Shown here piece after piece: positions 8,468-16,842 of a stretch of 64,000 nt of DNA. The first letter of the stretch is position 1; every line of letters begins with the position of its first letter. The notes beneath the pieces are model-generated. The model saw nothing but the letters and a program-made list of their open reading frames with translations, was not told the DNA's origin and ran no database searches. A program made the position numbers and the translations under genes. Where the stretch lies: assembly GCA_030447505.1 (NCBI GenBank), contig JAUJOT010000003.1, forward strand, positions 409,060 to 473,059, given 5' to 3'. The DNA is from Solirubrobacteraceae bacterium (lineage in GTDB: Bacteria; Actinomycetota; Thermoleophilia; Solirubrobacterales; Solirubrobacteraceae).

Positions 8468-8902
8468 TCAGCTGGAGGCCGATCGTTCATCGCGGCCGTC
8501 ACCGTGCGCGGCCGACGACGCACGCGCCGCTGCCGCCCGTCGCGCTCGCTGCAGCTCCCGCCGGATGACCACTGGATCGTCGCGCTCGGTCAGGTATCTG
8601 TCCCACTCCTCGAAGACAAGATCGATCGCGCGTCGCGGCTCGATCTCGTAGTAGAAGCCGCCGGGCATGTAGACGAGCGCGCGGCCGTCGAGGGACAGGT
8701 GGAAGTAGCAGCGGGTGGCGATGTGCTTGTACGCGTGGACGGCGGTGCCGTCGTCGAGCTCGATCTCGTGCATCCACATGAACCAGTCGGCGAGCTCCAT
8801 GCCGACAAGATCGCGCAAAGGCCCCCAATCGGGCTCTTCGTACTGCGTCACCTCTCCGGCTATGACGTGATCGCTGCGCATGCCCCGAGCTTCCGCTGAC
8901 AC
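8468..8902 (-). CDS. conserved hypothetical protein, 144 aa
   Basis: The sequence looks like a genuine soluble protein: a central core with GMELADWFMWMHEIEL, HAYKHIATRCYFHLSLDG and a tryptophan-containing EEWDRYL segment, followed by a charged, low-complexity tail from about residue 115. No family name comes to mind. It lies alone on the minus strand about 80 bases from the 3' end of the VapC gene, also on the minus strand, so it may be a distal member of that transcript. Confidence 0.65.
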   Translation of the reverse strand: MSAEARGMRSDHVIAGEVTQYEEPDWGPLRDLVGMELADWFMWMHEIELDDGTAVHAYKHIATRCYFHLSLDGRALVYMPGGFYYEIEPRRAIDLVFEEWDRYLTERDDPVVIRRELQRARRAAAARASSAAHGDGRDERSASS

Positions 8903-8979
8903 GCTTAACGAAACAAGACGCGGTTCCTACCGTCCTGCAACAACTTCGTGTCAGCGGCTGCCGCAACGCGGCGGCGCCG

Positions 8980-9402
8980 TCACGCGTCGGCCGGCAGGAG
9001 CGTGAACTCGTTGCCGTGCAGTGGCGTGACAGCGCGGAAGTGTCGTTCGTCGAAGCTGAGGACGCGGGTGGTGCGGTGCCGTGCCGCCAGAGTGACGAGT
9101 GCGCAGTCGGCGAGACCGAGATCGAGATCGGCGTAGCGCGTGTCCAGGTCGATGATCGTGGCGTAGTCGGCGCGCTCCAGGTTCGCGACGGAGAACCGTC
9201 CGGCCGCGAGGTCCGCGAGAAACGCCCGCCGCGCTCCGGCGCCGAACCGCTGCCCCAGGAGGTAGTCGATCTCGGCGGTCGTCGGTGCGGGGATCACGAG
9301 CGCCCCCGTTTCGTTGGTGAGGGCGTCGAGGATCGCTTCGCGCTCGGGCTCTGCCGCGTCGGCGAGAGCGACGATCGGCGCGGCATCGATCAGCAGCGTC
9401 AC
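8980..9402 (-). CDS. vapC: PIN-domain ribonuclease toxin (VapC)
   Basis: This 140-residue protein has the PIN-domain acidic residues in the usual order: D6 (LLIDAAPI), E44 (TTAEIDYLL), D99 (LGLADCALV) and D118 (LSFDERHFRAV). VapC toxins are Mg-dependent endoribonucleases that usually cut tRNA or rRNA. The start overlaps the upstream antitoxin stop by four bases, so the two proteins are made together. Length is typical of the family. Confidence 0.9.
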   Translation of the reverse strand: MTLLIDAAPIVALADAAEPEREAILDALTNETGALVIPAPTTAEIDYLLGQRFGAGARRAFLADLAAGRFSVANLERADYATIIDLDTRYADLDLGLADCALVTLAARHRTTRVLSFDERHFRAVTPLHGNEFTLLPADA

Positions 9403-9638
9403 GTGCCGAAGCCGTCGAGGAGGTCGGGTTCGGGGATCTGAGAGATGGGACGCGGGTCGTCGTCGATCCGGCGAAAGCCGGCTGCGAGCGCAAAGTTGCG
9501 ATCGCGGGAGGCCTGCGGCTGGTAGGCATCGACGGCCGCTCGGAGAATCTCCGCTTGCGAGCGGCCCTCCTCAGCCGCGAGCCGGCGAAGGCGTGCGGCC
9601 TGGGCCTCATCGAGATAGACGCTGGTCTTGCGCACCAT
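9399..9638 (-). CDS. vapB: ribbon-helix-helix antitoxin (VapB)
   Basis: The N-terminus KTSVYLDEAQAARLRRLA is a ribbon-helix-helix DNA-binding domain, which lets the antitoxin repress its own promoter. The C-terminal half (residues 45-79), rich in D and P, is the expected disordered toxin-neutralising region. It overlaps vapC by four bases. The upstream region repeats the phrase GTAGGGCACG twice (9654-9671), which may be part of its operator. Confidence 0.85.
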   Translation of the reverse strand: MVRKTSVYLDEAQAARLRRLAAEEGRSQAEILRAAVDAYQPQASRDRNFALAAGFRRIDDDPRPISQIPEPDLLDGFGT

Positions 9639-9696
9639 CGCGTAGTGTAGGGCACGATGTAGGGCACGCGTTGCTCGCAGCCCTCATGGCGGCGCG

Positions 9697-9768
9697 ATGT
9701 CGGTGAAGAGCCTTGACGTGCAGATCGGCGATCTCGTCGAGATCGGCGGACGGCCCTACGACGTCGTG
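9697..9768 (+). pseudogene. truncated duplicate of the 76-aa gene at 7168
   Basis: Codons 1-24 (SVKSLDVQIGDLVEIGG and onward) match the gene at 7168 with only seven differences over 68 bases. The similarity then stops abruptly at about 9768. The same frame happens to stay open into the next gene, which would create an artificial fusion; the 9769-10014 part has no protein-like character. It is best read as a broken duplication. Confidence 0.5.
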
Positions 9769-10014
9769 CAGCAGCGCGACCTGGTCGCGGTCGGCAAAGG
9801 GCGGAGGTGCGAAGCATCACGCGAGACGCGAAACGCTCTGCTGCGACACCCACCGCGCGAAACGAACTGCGTCGGGTGCGGCGTGAGCCGCGCCGGTCGT
9901 GCGCGCACCGCAATCTTCGGCTCGGGAGTCAAGCACCCGGCTCGAGTAGCAGCTCGCGTTGACGGTGATTCAATGCGCGCACAGGACGGGAAGGTCACGA
10001 GGGAGAGGGGCTTC

Positions 10015-11661
10015 ATGGGCACGCACGGGTCTCGCTTGCGCCGCCTGGGCGCGCTGACGGCGCTGATTGTCGTGTCGGCGTTCGCGATCGACGGCGCGCG
10101 CGCGGCGACGCCCGAACGCGGCACGGTCTCGCTCGACGACCGGACGTTGCACTGGCAGGGCGAGCACTACGTCGCCGGATCAACGATCTTCGCGGGCACG
10201 ACGTGCCCGCCGGCGACGAAGGAGGTCTGCGACCGGTTCGACCTCACGGTCGATGTCGATGCGGCGCATTGGACGGAGCACCGGGGCGGCGCCGAGATCC
10301 GCATCAGCTGGGCAAGCGCCGAGGACGACTTTGACTTGCACGTCTTCGACGCCGACGGCAATCGGGTCGGGTCGTCGACCACCGTCAACACCACGAGCGA
10401 GCGGGTGCTCATCGAGAAGGCGAGCGGCGAGTACTCGGTCCGGGTCAACCCGTTCTCGGTCACCGATTCTGATTACGAGGGCGAGGTCGAGCTCCACAGC
10501 CGCAAGCTGACGCCGAGGGATACCGGCGTGCCGGAGCAGCCGGTCTTCGACCAGCCGTGCGACGGTGGACGCGCGGGCGGCTTTCCGTGCAAGGGCGTCG
10601 ACCTGGCGGCGTTCCTGCCGCACGGCGTCATCGGCGGCGGCGAGGGCAACGACATCTGGGGGTGGACGGACCCGGATACCAGCCGCGAGTACGCCCTTGT
10701 CGCCAAGACGGTCGGGACGGCGTTCGTAGACGTGACCAAGCCGACGGCGCCCGTGTACCTCGGGCTGCTGCCGTCGCACCAGCCTGTCGAGACGCTGTTC
10801 TCGATTTGGCGCGATGTGAAGGTCTACAGAAACCACGCGTTCGTGGTGAGCGAGGAGCCGTCGCACGGGATGCAGGTGTTCGACCTGACGCGGCTGCGCG
10901 GGGCCACCGAGCGGGAATGGACGGAGGACGTGCACTACCCGCTGTTCGGCGGCGCGCACAACGTGGCCATCGACGAGGAGAGCGGGTTCGCGTACGCGGT
11001 CGGAACCAACACCTGCGCGGGCGGCCCCCACATCATCGATATCCGCCAACCGAAGACGCCGGTCTTCGCCGGCTGTGCCGCCGATGACGGCTACACCCAC
11101 GATGCGCAGTGCGTCGTCTACCGCGGTCCGGACGCCGAGTACCAGGGCCGGCAGATCTGCTTGAACTCCAACGAGGACACGGTCACGATCGTCGACGTCA
11201 CGAACAAGCTCCTTCCCAGGACCCTGTCCCGGACGACGTACCCGAAGGCCGCGTACACCCACCAGGGTTGGCTGACGGACGACCAGCGCCACTTCCTGCT
11301 TGGCGACGAGCTCGATGAAGTGGAAGCGGGCGTGCCGACGACGACGTACGTCTTCGACGTCTCCGACCTCGACGCCCCCCGGTTCGTCCGGGCCCACGAG
11401 GGCTCGACGCCGGCGATCGACCACAACCTCTACGTCCGCGGCTCGCACGTGTACGAGGCGAATTACCGCGCGGGGCTCCGCATCCTCGACCTCAAGCGCG
11501 TCGCGGAGGGGCGCCTGCGCGAGGTGGCGTACTTCGACGTCTATCCGCCCGACGACGCTCCCGAGTTCAACGGGGCGTGGAGCAGCTATCCGTTCTTCCC
11601 GTCGGGCACGATCGTCGTCAACGGCATCGAGCAGGGCCTTTTCGTCCTCCGGGAGGGCTGA
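10015..11661 (+). CDS. secreted choice-of-anchor B family (LVIVD repeat) protein
   Basis: I start this at the ATG at 10015, which follows GGGAGAGGGG at 10001-10010 and opens a clear signal peptide (RLRRLGALTALIVVSAFA, cleavage near ARA/ATP). Residues 40-155 form a beta-rich domain (DFDLHVFDADGNRVGSS) like pre-peptidase/jelly-roll modules. The rest is a beta-propeller with family hallmarks: GNDIWGWTDP, YALVAKTVGTAFVDVT, YTHDAQC, NSNEDTVTIVDVT, YTHQGWLTDDQRHFLLGDEL and IDHNLYV. These proteins are exported and of unknown function. It is 548 residues long and complete. The frame upstream of 10015 belongs to an unrelated remnant. Confidence 0.9.
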   Translation: MGTHGSRLRRLGALTALIVVSAFAIDGARAATPERGTVSLDDRTLHWQGEHYVAGSTIFAGTTCPPATKEVCDRFDLTVDVDAAHWTEHRGGAEIRISWASAEDDFDLHVFDADGNRVGSSTTVNTTSERVLIEKASGEYSVRVNPFSVTDSDYEGEVELHSRKLTPRDTGVPEQPVFDQPCDGGRAGGFPCKGVDLAAFLPHGVIGGGEGNDIWGWTDPDTSREYALVAKTVGTAFVDVTKPTAPVYLGLLPSHQPVETLFSIWRDVKVYRNHAFVVSEEPSHGMQVFDLTRLRGATEREWTEDVHYPLFGGAHNVAIDEESGFAYAVGTNTCAGGPHIIDIRQPKTPVFAGCAADDGYTHDAQCVVYRGPDAEYQGRQICLNSNEDTVTIVDVTNKLLPRTLSRTTYPKAAYTHQGWLTDDQRHFLLGDELDEVEAGVPTTTYVFDVSDLDAPRFVRAHEGSTPAIDHNLYVRGSHVYEANYRAGLRILDLKRVAEGRLREVAYFDVYPPDDAPEFNGAWSSYPFFPSGTIVVNGIEQGLFVLREG

Positions 11662-11787
11662 CCGTCCTCTTCAGGCGTGAGGGGATGGCCGGGCCGCGCC
11701 TGAGGCGGCGGGCCGGCGCCCCTGCCGACGTTCACGTCGCCGCGACCCCTTCTCGGTGATGTCGCCGGGCGTCGCGCCGATGTCAGG

Positions 11788-12135
11788 CAGGTCCGCCGTA
11801 CAGTCCGCTTCATCGGCTATGTCGTCGCCAACTGGAAGATGTATCTGGGGCCTGGCGAGGCGATCGGGCTCTTCGCGCGTGTCCAGGAGCGCCTGCGCCG
11901 GGAGGTCGATGCAGCGATCGCGCTGCCGACTGTGATCGTGTGCCCGCCCGCGATCTCGCTGATGGCCATGAGCGACATCTACGGGGGGACCGTCACCGCT
12001 GACAACGTCGGGCAGTTCACGGCCGTCGACGAGCTCGACGGGGTGGGCGCCACGCGAGCGACGCTGGACGAGGACGGCTTTCTGACGATCGTCCAGCAGG
12101 TCGCGCGCGCCGGCATGGGGAGGAGCCGAGGCTGA
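11788..12135 (+). pseudogene. triosephosphate isomerase with its middle deleted
   Basis: The first part encodes VVANWKMYLGP and a helix, matching the N-terminal strand and catalytic Asn-Lys of triosephosphate isomerase. Directly afterwards comes DIYGGTVTADNVGQF and LDEDGFLTIV, matching the phosphate-binding and last-helix region near the C-terminus. Everything between, including the catalytic His and Glu, is absent, so the barrel cannot form. The frame is open upstream to at least 11761, so the start is uncertain; 11788 is approximate. It is either a decayed tpiA copy or a peculiar retained fusion of the two ends. Confidence 0.6.
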
Positions 12136-12176
12136 GCAGACCGCCGGCCGTGGGCACGACCGCCGGAGCCTTCCGA

Positions 12177-13159
12177 TCAGCCCGCCGCGACGACTGGCTC
12201 GGGCTGCACCCAGCCGCTCGACGTCGGCCGTGCGCACTGCGTCGAAGACGCTCTGCACGCGCAGCGCCTCGTCGAGCGAGGGATCGGGCGGGGAGCCGCT
12301 GCGGATGGGGGCCCAGAACCGCCGGGCGACATGCTCGAAGGCCTCCTGCGGCGAGGAGCCCAGCGGTCCCTCGACCTGCAGCTCCTCTCGCTGCGCCGCC
12401 ACGACAGCCGCCCGTCGGGGTCGAGCCTGACGGTGCCCTCTGCACCGTAGATCTCGATCAGGTCACCGCGGTCGTGCCGCGCGGTCGCCGTGAAGCTCAC
12501 CACGGCGAGTCCTCCGCCGCGGAGCGGAAGCAGGATCCCGAACGCGTCCTCGGCGGTCACCGAGCGCCTCCACGTCTCGGAACAGCTCGAGCAGCAAGTC
12601 CAGGTCGTGGACGCCGTAGCCCTGCAGCCGCCCGCCCCCCAACGTCGCGTCGTGCACCCACGTGAACGGACGCGAGTCGGGTCGGCATGATCGGCGAACA
12701 CCAGGGACACCGACGCCAGCCGCGGCCTTCCGAGCACCTCACGGCCCGCTCGAGCAGGCGGCGGCGGCCCTCCTCGAAGCGGCGGCCGTAGTTGACTGCG
12801 GCGACCACTCCCGCGCGCCGCGCGGCTTCGGCGATCTCCCGTGCCGCGGCGAGGTTGTCGGCCAGGGGCTTCTCGCATAACTGGTGCAGGCCCCGCTCAA
12901 CCACCGCGCGAGCGAACTCGGGATGGGTCACCACGGGAGTCGCGACGCGGACCGCCTCGAGCCCGGGAAACCGCAAGAGCTCCTCGAGGTCCGACGTCCC
13001 CAGCTCGAGCCCCGCTTGCTCGGCCAGCTCGAGCGCGCGCTCGGGCCGCCGCGACCACACCGCCACCGGCTGGAACTCCTCCAGCTCCGAGTACACGGGG
13101 AGAGCGACCTTCGAGCCGTAGCCGCCGCCGGCCACCGCGACCTTCACCGGCTCGCTCAC
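12177..13159 (-). pseudogene. frameshifted Gfo/Idh/MocA-family oxidoreductase
   Basis: Reading from the GTG at 13159, the N-terminal Rossmann fold is intact: VKVAVAGGGYGSKVALPVY, VRVATPVVTHPEFA and the family motif CEKPLADN. After about 12760 the coding continues in other frames: GGGRLQGYGVHDLDLLLEL near 12600, then GGLAVVSFTATA and IEIYGAEGTVRLDPDG near 12420-12530. At least two frameshifts are needed to rebuild a protein of about 325 residues, which is the normal family length. The gene is therefore inactive unless the sequence has errors. Confidence 0.75.
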
Positions 13160-13547
13160 GGCGCACCACCACGAAGCGTTGGAGGACCTGAGGACGCTGC
13201 GCACGCGGGTAGCTCGGCGAGGCACACGCGCGGCATGCGGCTGTTGTACCAGCAGACGCGCCGCCCGCCCGGTGGTCGCGCCCGTCGCGCAGGTCTCGCG
13301 ATAAGCCGTACCCGACGCCTCGACTAATCGCCGCCGGGCACCGGCCCGACACGCTGCCGACTGCAACGGGGACGGCTCGGGCGCCAGCGGCTCACCTGCA
13401 GAGCGGTATCTGGGCCTTCTTCCAAGCGTGGCTCGGCGCTACATCGACCAAGTGCTTGTTCCCTGCTTGTTCGCAAGCCCTACCGTGGCAGAAATCAGGG
13501 CCCTTCAGCAGTGCTGAAATCAGCGGCATTGCAGCGCTTTCGCCCAG
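13160..13547. other. intergenic stretch, no gene seen
   Basis: No convincing frame is present. The word TGAAATCAG and the related AGAAATCAG recur close to the tRNA (13492-13525), together with CTTGTTCCCTGCTTGTTCGC near 13455. This may be residue of a mobile element or of the tRNA's downstream flank. Nothing else stands out. Confidence 0.4.
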
Positions 13548-13620
13548 TGGAGCCAACCGGGATCGAACCGGTGACCTCCTGCTTGCAAAGCAGGCGCTCT
13601 CCCAGCTGAGCTATGGCCCC
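13548..13620 (-). tRNA. tRNA-Ala (anticodon TGC)
   Basis: Read on the minus strand it begins GGGGCCATAGCTC and ends GGTTGGCTCCA. The acceptor stem pairs seven bases with one G-T wobble. The anticodon loop is CTTTGCAAG with anticodon TGC. The T-arm carries GGTTCGATCC and the discriminator base is A. No CCA is encoded. All arms are normal, so it should be functional. Confidence 0.95.
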
Positions 13621-13964
13621 TCGCGCGGGATTGTAGTCGCCGCCAGACAGCGCTCAGAAGCTCGCCGGCGACGCGCATCGGTTGCATCGCCGATGCCGCC
13701 GACCAGGCGCCTGAGGCGCCGGAGGCGCGTGCGCGGGCAGCTCGGCGTGCGACGCGAATCGACCGCCAGCGGCGGCTCGTCGGGGACCGCGGCCGGCGCG
13801 GGCGCCGAGCCGGACAGCATCCCGGAGACCGCCGCCGCAGCATCGCAGCGGCCGCTTGCGAGCACGGCGCTGGCGAGCAGGCCGACGACGATCACGACGG
13901 GCACGAACACGAGGATGAGCAGCGCCCGAACGGAGCGCTGACGCCCGCGCCTGACGCCCCTCAC
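13611..13964 (-). CDS. possible small exported/membrane protein, 117 aa
   Basis: The N-terminal 37 residues (SVRALLILVFVPVVIVVGLL) form a convincing single transmembrane or signal-anchor segment after an arginine-rich start. The rest is alanine/proline- then arginine-rich and ends inside the 5' end of tRNA-Ala. Such N-termini occur in actinobacterial cell-wall hydrolases, which suggests a truncated remnant whose enzymatic part is missing. It may not be expressed as a functional protein. Confidence 0.3.
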   Translation of the reverse strand: MRGVRRGRQRSVRALLILVFVPVVIVVGLLASAVLASGRCDAAAAVSGMLSGSAPAPAAVPDEPPLAVDSRRTPSCPRTRLRRLRRLVGGIGDATDARRRRASERCLAATTIPREGP

Positions 13965-14387
13965 GCGGCTCCGTCTCTCGGGACGTTCCTTCGCGCGACG
14001 CGACGGCCCAGCTCGTTGTCCGCGCCCATGCGGTCAACGTACAGCAGGCGCGCTGTCCGAGACCACGCGACGGACGTCCCGCGAGGAGTCAAAACTTTCT
14101 TAACATAAGCTAAGAGCCGCTGCTAATACGGGCCTTTTCGGCGCCCGCGGCCCCTGTTGACGTCCTCGCGGCCGCTCGTCGCTGGACATTCCGGCCCGCG
14201 GTGTACTAGTGTCGCGCCCAGAACCGGCTGGGTCGGGGCAGAGGGAGACGTACCGGGACCCGGAATCGGAGTTATCAGGGAGCGCGCAACTGAGTCGTCG
14301 TGGCACTTTGCCGCGGCGCTTCAGGGCGTACGTACAACAGAGGGGAGCCACAGTGCTTATACGGCCAGGCGCCACGGCGCCGCATCG
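13965..14387. promoter_or_regulatory. leader region upstream of the eight-gene membrane operon
   Basis: This stretch has no supported gene. It contains the most AT-rich patch of the neighbourhood (about 14091-14125: AAAACTTTCTTAACATAAGC), with an imperfect CTTA...TAAG inverted repeat, a plausible promoter or regulator site for the operon that starts at 14388. A strong purine run AGAGGGGAG (14338-14346) precedes a GTG at 14353 that is out of frame with the first operon gene and would encode only about 20 residues. Confidence 0.35.
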
Positions 14388-15212
14388 GTGGAGCGTTCCG
14401 TGCCAGCGCTAAAGAGGAAGCCCAAGACCCCGCAGCAGCAGGCCTCGGCCGCCAGCGGCAGCGGGACGACAAGGCCCAGCGGCGCCTCCGGCGGCGTGCA
14501 GGGCGTCAACGTCATCATCCTGGTCCTGGTCGCCGCGTCGGTGACGATCGCAGCGGGTCTTCTCGCTGAGACCGTCAACACCGCTCGTGCGATCGACAAG
14601 AAGGCGAAGAGCATTCGCGACACCGGCGTCGGGATCAACGCGGCGACGGATTCGATCCAGCAGCTCGTCAAGACGAACGAGATAGCGTCGTCGATTCTCG
14701 AGACCGCGTCCCCGCTGGACGCCGTCCTCACGAAGATCGTCTCACGCGCGCGGTCGATCAACCGTGACGCGACCTCGATCGACAGCCTCGCGAGCACGAT
14801 CCTCTCGACTGCGGGAACGATCAACACGAGCGCCACGACGATCGGCGGCACCGCGACGGACATCAACAGCACCGCCGGCACGATCAATTCGACTGCGGGA
14901 CAGATCGACACGATCGCGGGCGGGATCAACAGCGTCGCCGGCACGATCAACCGCACGGCGAGGAGCATCAACCGGACCGCCGGGACGGGTTCGGGCATCC
15001 AGGGCATCGCGCGGATCATCGACGGCGATGTCGCGACGATCGTTGATCGCCTGACCCGGACGCTGAGCATCGCCAGGAGCATCAAGTCGGATTCCGGCAA
15101 CATCCTCGGCGATGCCATCGCCATCGAGGACACGGCGGCCTGCATCGACGTGAATGCCAACCTGGGCCGCCCCAGGGCTCCCAGGAGCGATTGCGAGGGG
15201 CTGACACCGTGA
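14388..15212 (+). CDS. membrane-anchored heptad-repeat protein A, 274 aa
   Basis: No family is recognised. I start at GTG 14388; GTG 14400 is an alternative in the same frame. A basic N-terminus (LKRKPK) is followed by one membrane span at about residues 39-60 and then a long helical region. Residues 119-199 are a run of seven-residue repeats of the pattern (S/T)-I-N-x-T-A-G, for example TINSTAG, QIDTIAG and SINRTAG. The only two cysteines (C252, C269) lie at the C-terminus. By the positive-inside rule the repeat region faces outwards. It is the first gene of an eight-gene same-strand operon. Confidence 0.75.
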   Translation: MERSVPALKRKPKTPQQQASAASGSGTTRPSGASGGVQGVNVIILVLVAASVTIAAGLLAETVNTARAIDKKAKSIRDTGVGINAATDSIQQLVKTNEIASSILETASPLDAVLTKIVSRARSINRDATSIDSLASTILSTAGTINTSATTIGGTATDINSTAGTINSTAGQIDTIAGGINSVAGTINRTARSINRTAGTGSGIQGIARIIDGDVATIVDRLTRTLSIARSIKSDSGNILGDAIAIEDTAACIDVNANLGRPRAPRSDCEGLTP

Positions 15213-15255
15213 GCCGCGTGACGAAGAGCAACGAGAACGCTTCGAGGAGGAACCC

Positions 15256-15999
15256 GTGCAACGTGGCGTAGCGACAGATCTCCGCTGGACCTGGATCTTC
15301 GGAACGATCCTGATCCTGGTCGTGGTCGTGGTCATCGGATTCCTTTCCGCTATCACGAGCGCGCTGAACTCAATCGACAAGGCGCTCGGCACGACCGACG
15401 CGACCCTGACGGACGTCGGCAGCGACGCTGATCCGCTGCCTGGCTTCATCCAGAAGATCAACGCCAACCTGACCGACATCGACAAGGCGCTCGAGCCCGT
15501 TCCGGGCCAGGGCGTGGCGATCCTCAACTCGCTGACCTCGATCAACAGGTCGACGGGTCGCGTCAACGCCGCTCTCGGCAACACGTCGAGCTCGCTGTTG
15601 AACACGTCGAGCTCGCTCGTCGACACATCGGGCACGCTGACGACGATCTCCGGCTCGCTGACCGACACGTCAGGTGGGCTCACGGGCACGACGGGTCGCC
15701 TGGGGACGATCCGCGGCAGCCTGCGCAGCATCTCTGGCGTCCTGGTCTCGATCGACGGCCGTGTCAGGACGATCAACCGGCAGCTCAGGCAGGCTCGGGC
15801 GGCTGAGAGCGCGGGCACCGCAGCGGTCATCCCGCTCGTCGAGAGCATCAACAGCGACGAGGCGCTCAACGGGATCCTCTCGGACACGAACAGGGTCGAT
15901 GACGGCCTGTCCGATGCCGAGGATCATCTGACGAGCATCTGCAGGTCGAGCGCGATCCAGGCACTGGCCGCGCTAGCGAACAACGCGGGCCGGTGCTAG
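15256..15999 (+). CDS. membrane-anchored heptad-repeat protein B, 247 aa
   Basis: Start GTG 15256 follows GAGGAGG at 15244-15250. A single span at about residues 13-34 (IFGTILILVVVVVIGFL) precedes repeats in residues 94-178 with a seven-residue period: LNTSSSL, VDTSGTL, TTISGSL, TDTSGGL, TGTTGRL. The repeats are shifted towards leucine and serine compared with protein A but have the same spacing. Again only two cysteines are present, C229 (TSIC) and C247, the very last residue. It is a paralogue-like partner of proteins A and C. Function unknown. Confidence 0.8.
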   Translation: MQRGVATDLRWTWIFGTILILVVVVVIGFLSAITSALNSIDKALGTTDATLTDVGSDADPLPGFIQKINANLTDIDKALEPVPGQGVAILNSLTSINRSTGRVNAALGNTSSSLLNTSSSLVDTSGTLTTISGSLTDTSGGLTGTTGRLGTIRGSLRSISGVLVSIDGRVRTINRQLRQARAAESAGTAAVIPLVESINSDEALNGILSDTNRVDDGLSDAEDHLTSICRSSAIQALAALANNAGRC

Positions 16000-16005
16000 C
16001 CAGCG

Positions 16006-16842
16006 ATGTTGCGTGACATTCTCAGCGGAGCACGGGGCATGTCGCCCGTCGTGCTCGTGATCCTGATCGCGTGGGCGCTGCTCTCGGTGATGTTCCTCAC
16101 CGGGACGCTGCTGGCCGCACGATCGATCGATCGCTCCGTGGCCGTCATCAAGCCAAACGTGGATGAAATCGGCACGGAGGCCGGCTTCATCGACCAGGCG
16201 CGGACGATCCAGAACACGTCGACGAAGATCAACCGGGCGGCTGCGCCGCTGTCGGGACGTCTCGCGACGACGCTCGAGATCGCCAGCAAGGGCATCGACC
16301 CGAAGCTGAAGCGGATCCTCGGCAAGGTTGGCCAGATCAACTCGGTCGCCGACGAGATCAACGGGACCGTGCTGCAGATCGGCGGCACCGTCGATCAGAT
16401 CTTCGGCAGCGCGAGCGCGATCAACAGCAGCGTGGGCTCGATTGGCGGGAGTGTGCAGAGGATCCAGCGGTCGGCACAGGAGATCAACGGCAGCGCTCGG
16501 AGCATCCTCTCGAGCGGTAACTCGATCCTGACCCGCGTCAACACCATCGATCGTGGCGTCAATACGATCGTTGGTGACCTGGCGACGCAGATCAACTCGA
16601 CAGCGGAGGGGATCAAGCGGGACTCCCGCGGCATCGACGAAGAGGTCGGGCAGCAGGGTCGCGGTGGGCCGTTCCCCTCGACGATCGTCGGGCACGCCAA
16701 CAGCATCGATTGCTCACCGGGCTTGACTGCCGGGGGTATCTTGTCTTCCGCGGGTATCGGCGGCGGTCTCGATGGCCTGCTGGGGCCGGTCCAGGACGCT
16801 CTGGGTGGCAACCGCATCGGTGGATCGGGGTGCATGAGGTAA
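16006..16842 (+). CDS. membrane-anchored heptad-repeat protein C, 278 aa
   Basis: It starts six bases after the stop of protein B. One membrane span lies at about residues 13-37. Residues 108-200 are heptad repeats such as QINSVAD, EINGTVL, QIGGTVD, AINSSVG and EINGSAR. A glycine-rich C-terminal segment follows, with the only two cysteines at C235 (SIDC) and C276. The stop overlaps the next start by one base (TAATG). Repeat period, topology and cysteine pair match proteins A and B. Confidence 0.8.
   Translation: MLRDILSGARGMSPVVLVILIAWALLSVMFLTGTLLAARSIDRSVAVIKPNVDEIGTEAGFIDQARTIQNTSTKINRAAAPLSGRLATTLEIASKGIDPKLKRILGKVGQINSVADEINGTVLQIGGTVDQIFGSASAINSSVGSIGGSVQRIQRSAQEINGSARSILSSGNSILTRVNTIDRGVNTIVGDLATQINSTAEGIKRDSRGIDEEVGQQGRGGPFPSTIVGHANSIDCSPGLTAGGILSSAGIGGGLDGLLGPVQDALGGNRIGGSGCMR

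Noticed and set aside
9697..11661. One 654-residue fusion of the small duplicated gene and the choice-of-anchor B protein
   Set aside because: The signal peptide at 10015 with its own ribosome-binding site marks the true start, and the 9769-10014 part has no protein character.
13456..13941. A plus-strand frame encoding SGANRDRTGDLLLAKQALSQ
   Set aside because: This is the well-known false translation of the complement of a tRNA; the interval holds tRNA-Ala.
13965..14387. Earlier start for heptad protein A (frame open to 14157)
   Set aside because: The extra residues are unlike the basic, compact N-termini of the partner proteins, and no ribosome-binding site supports an upstream start.
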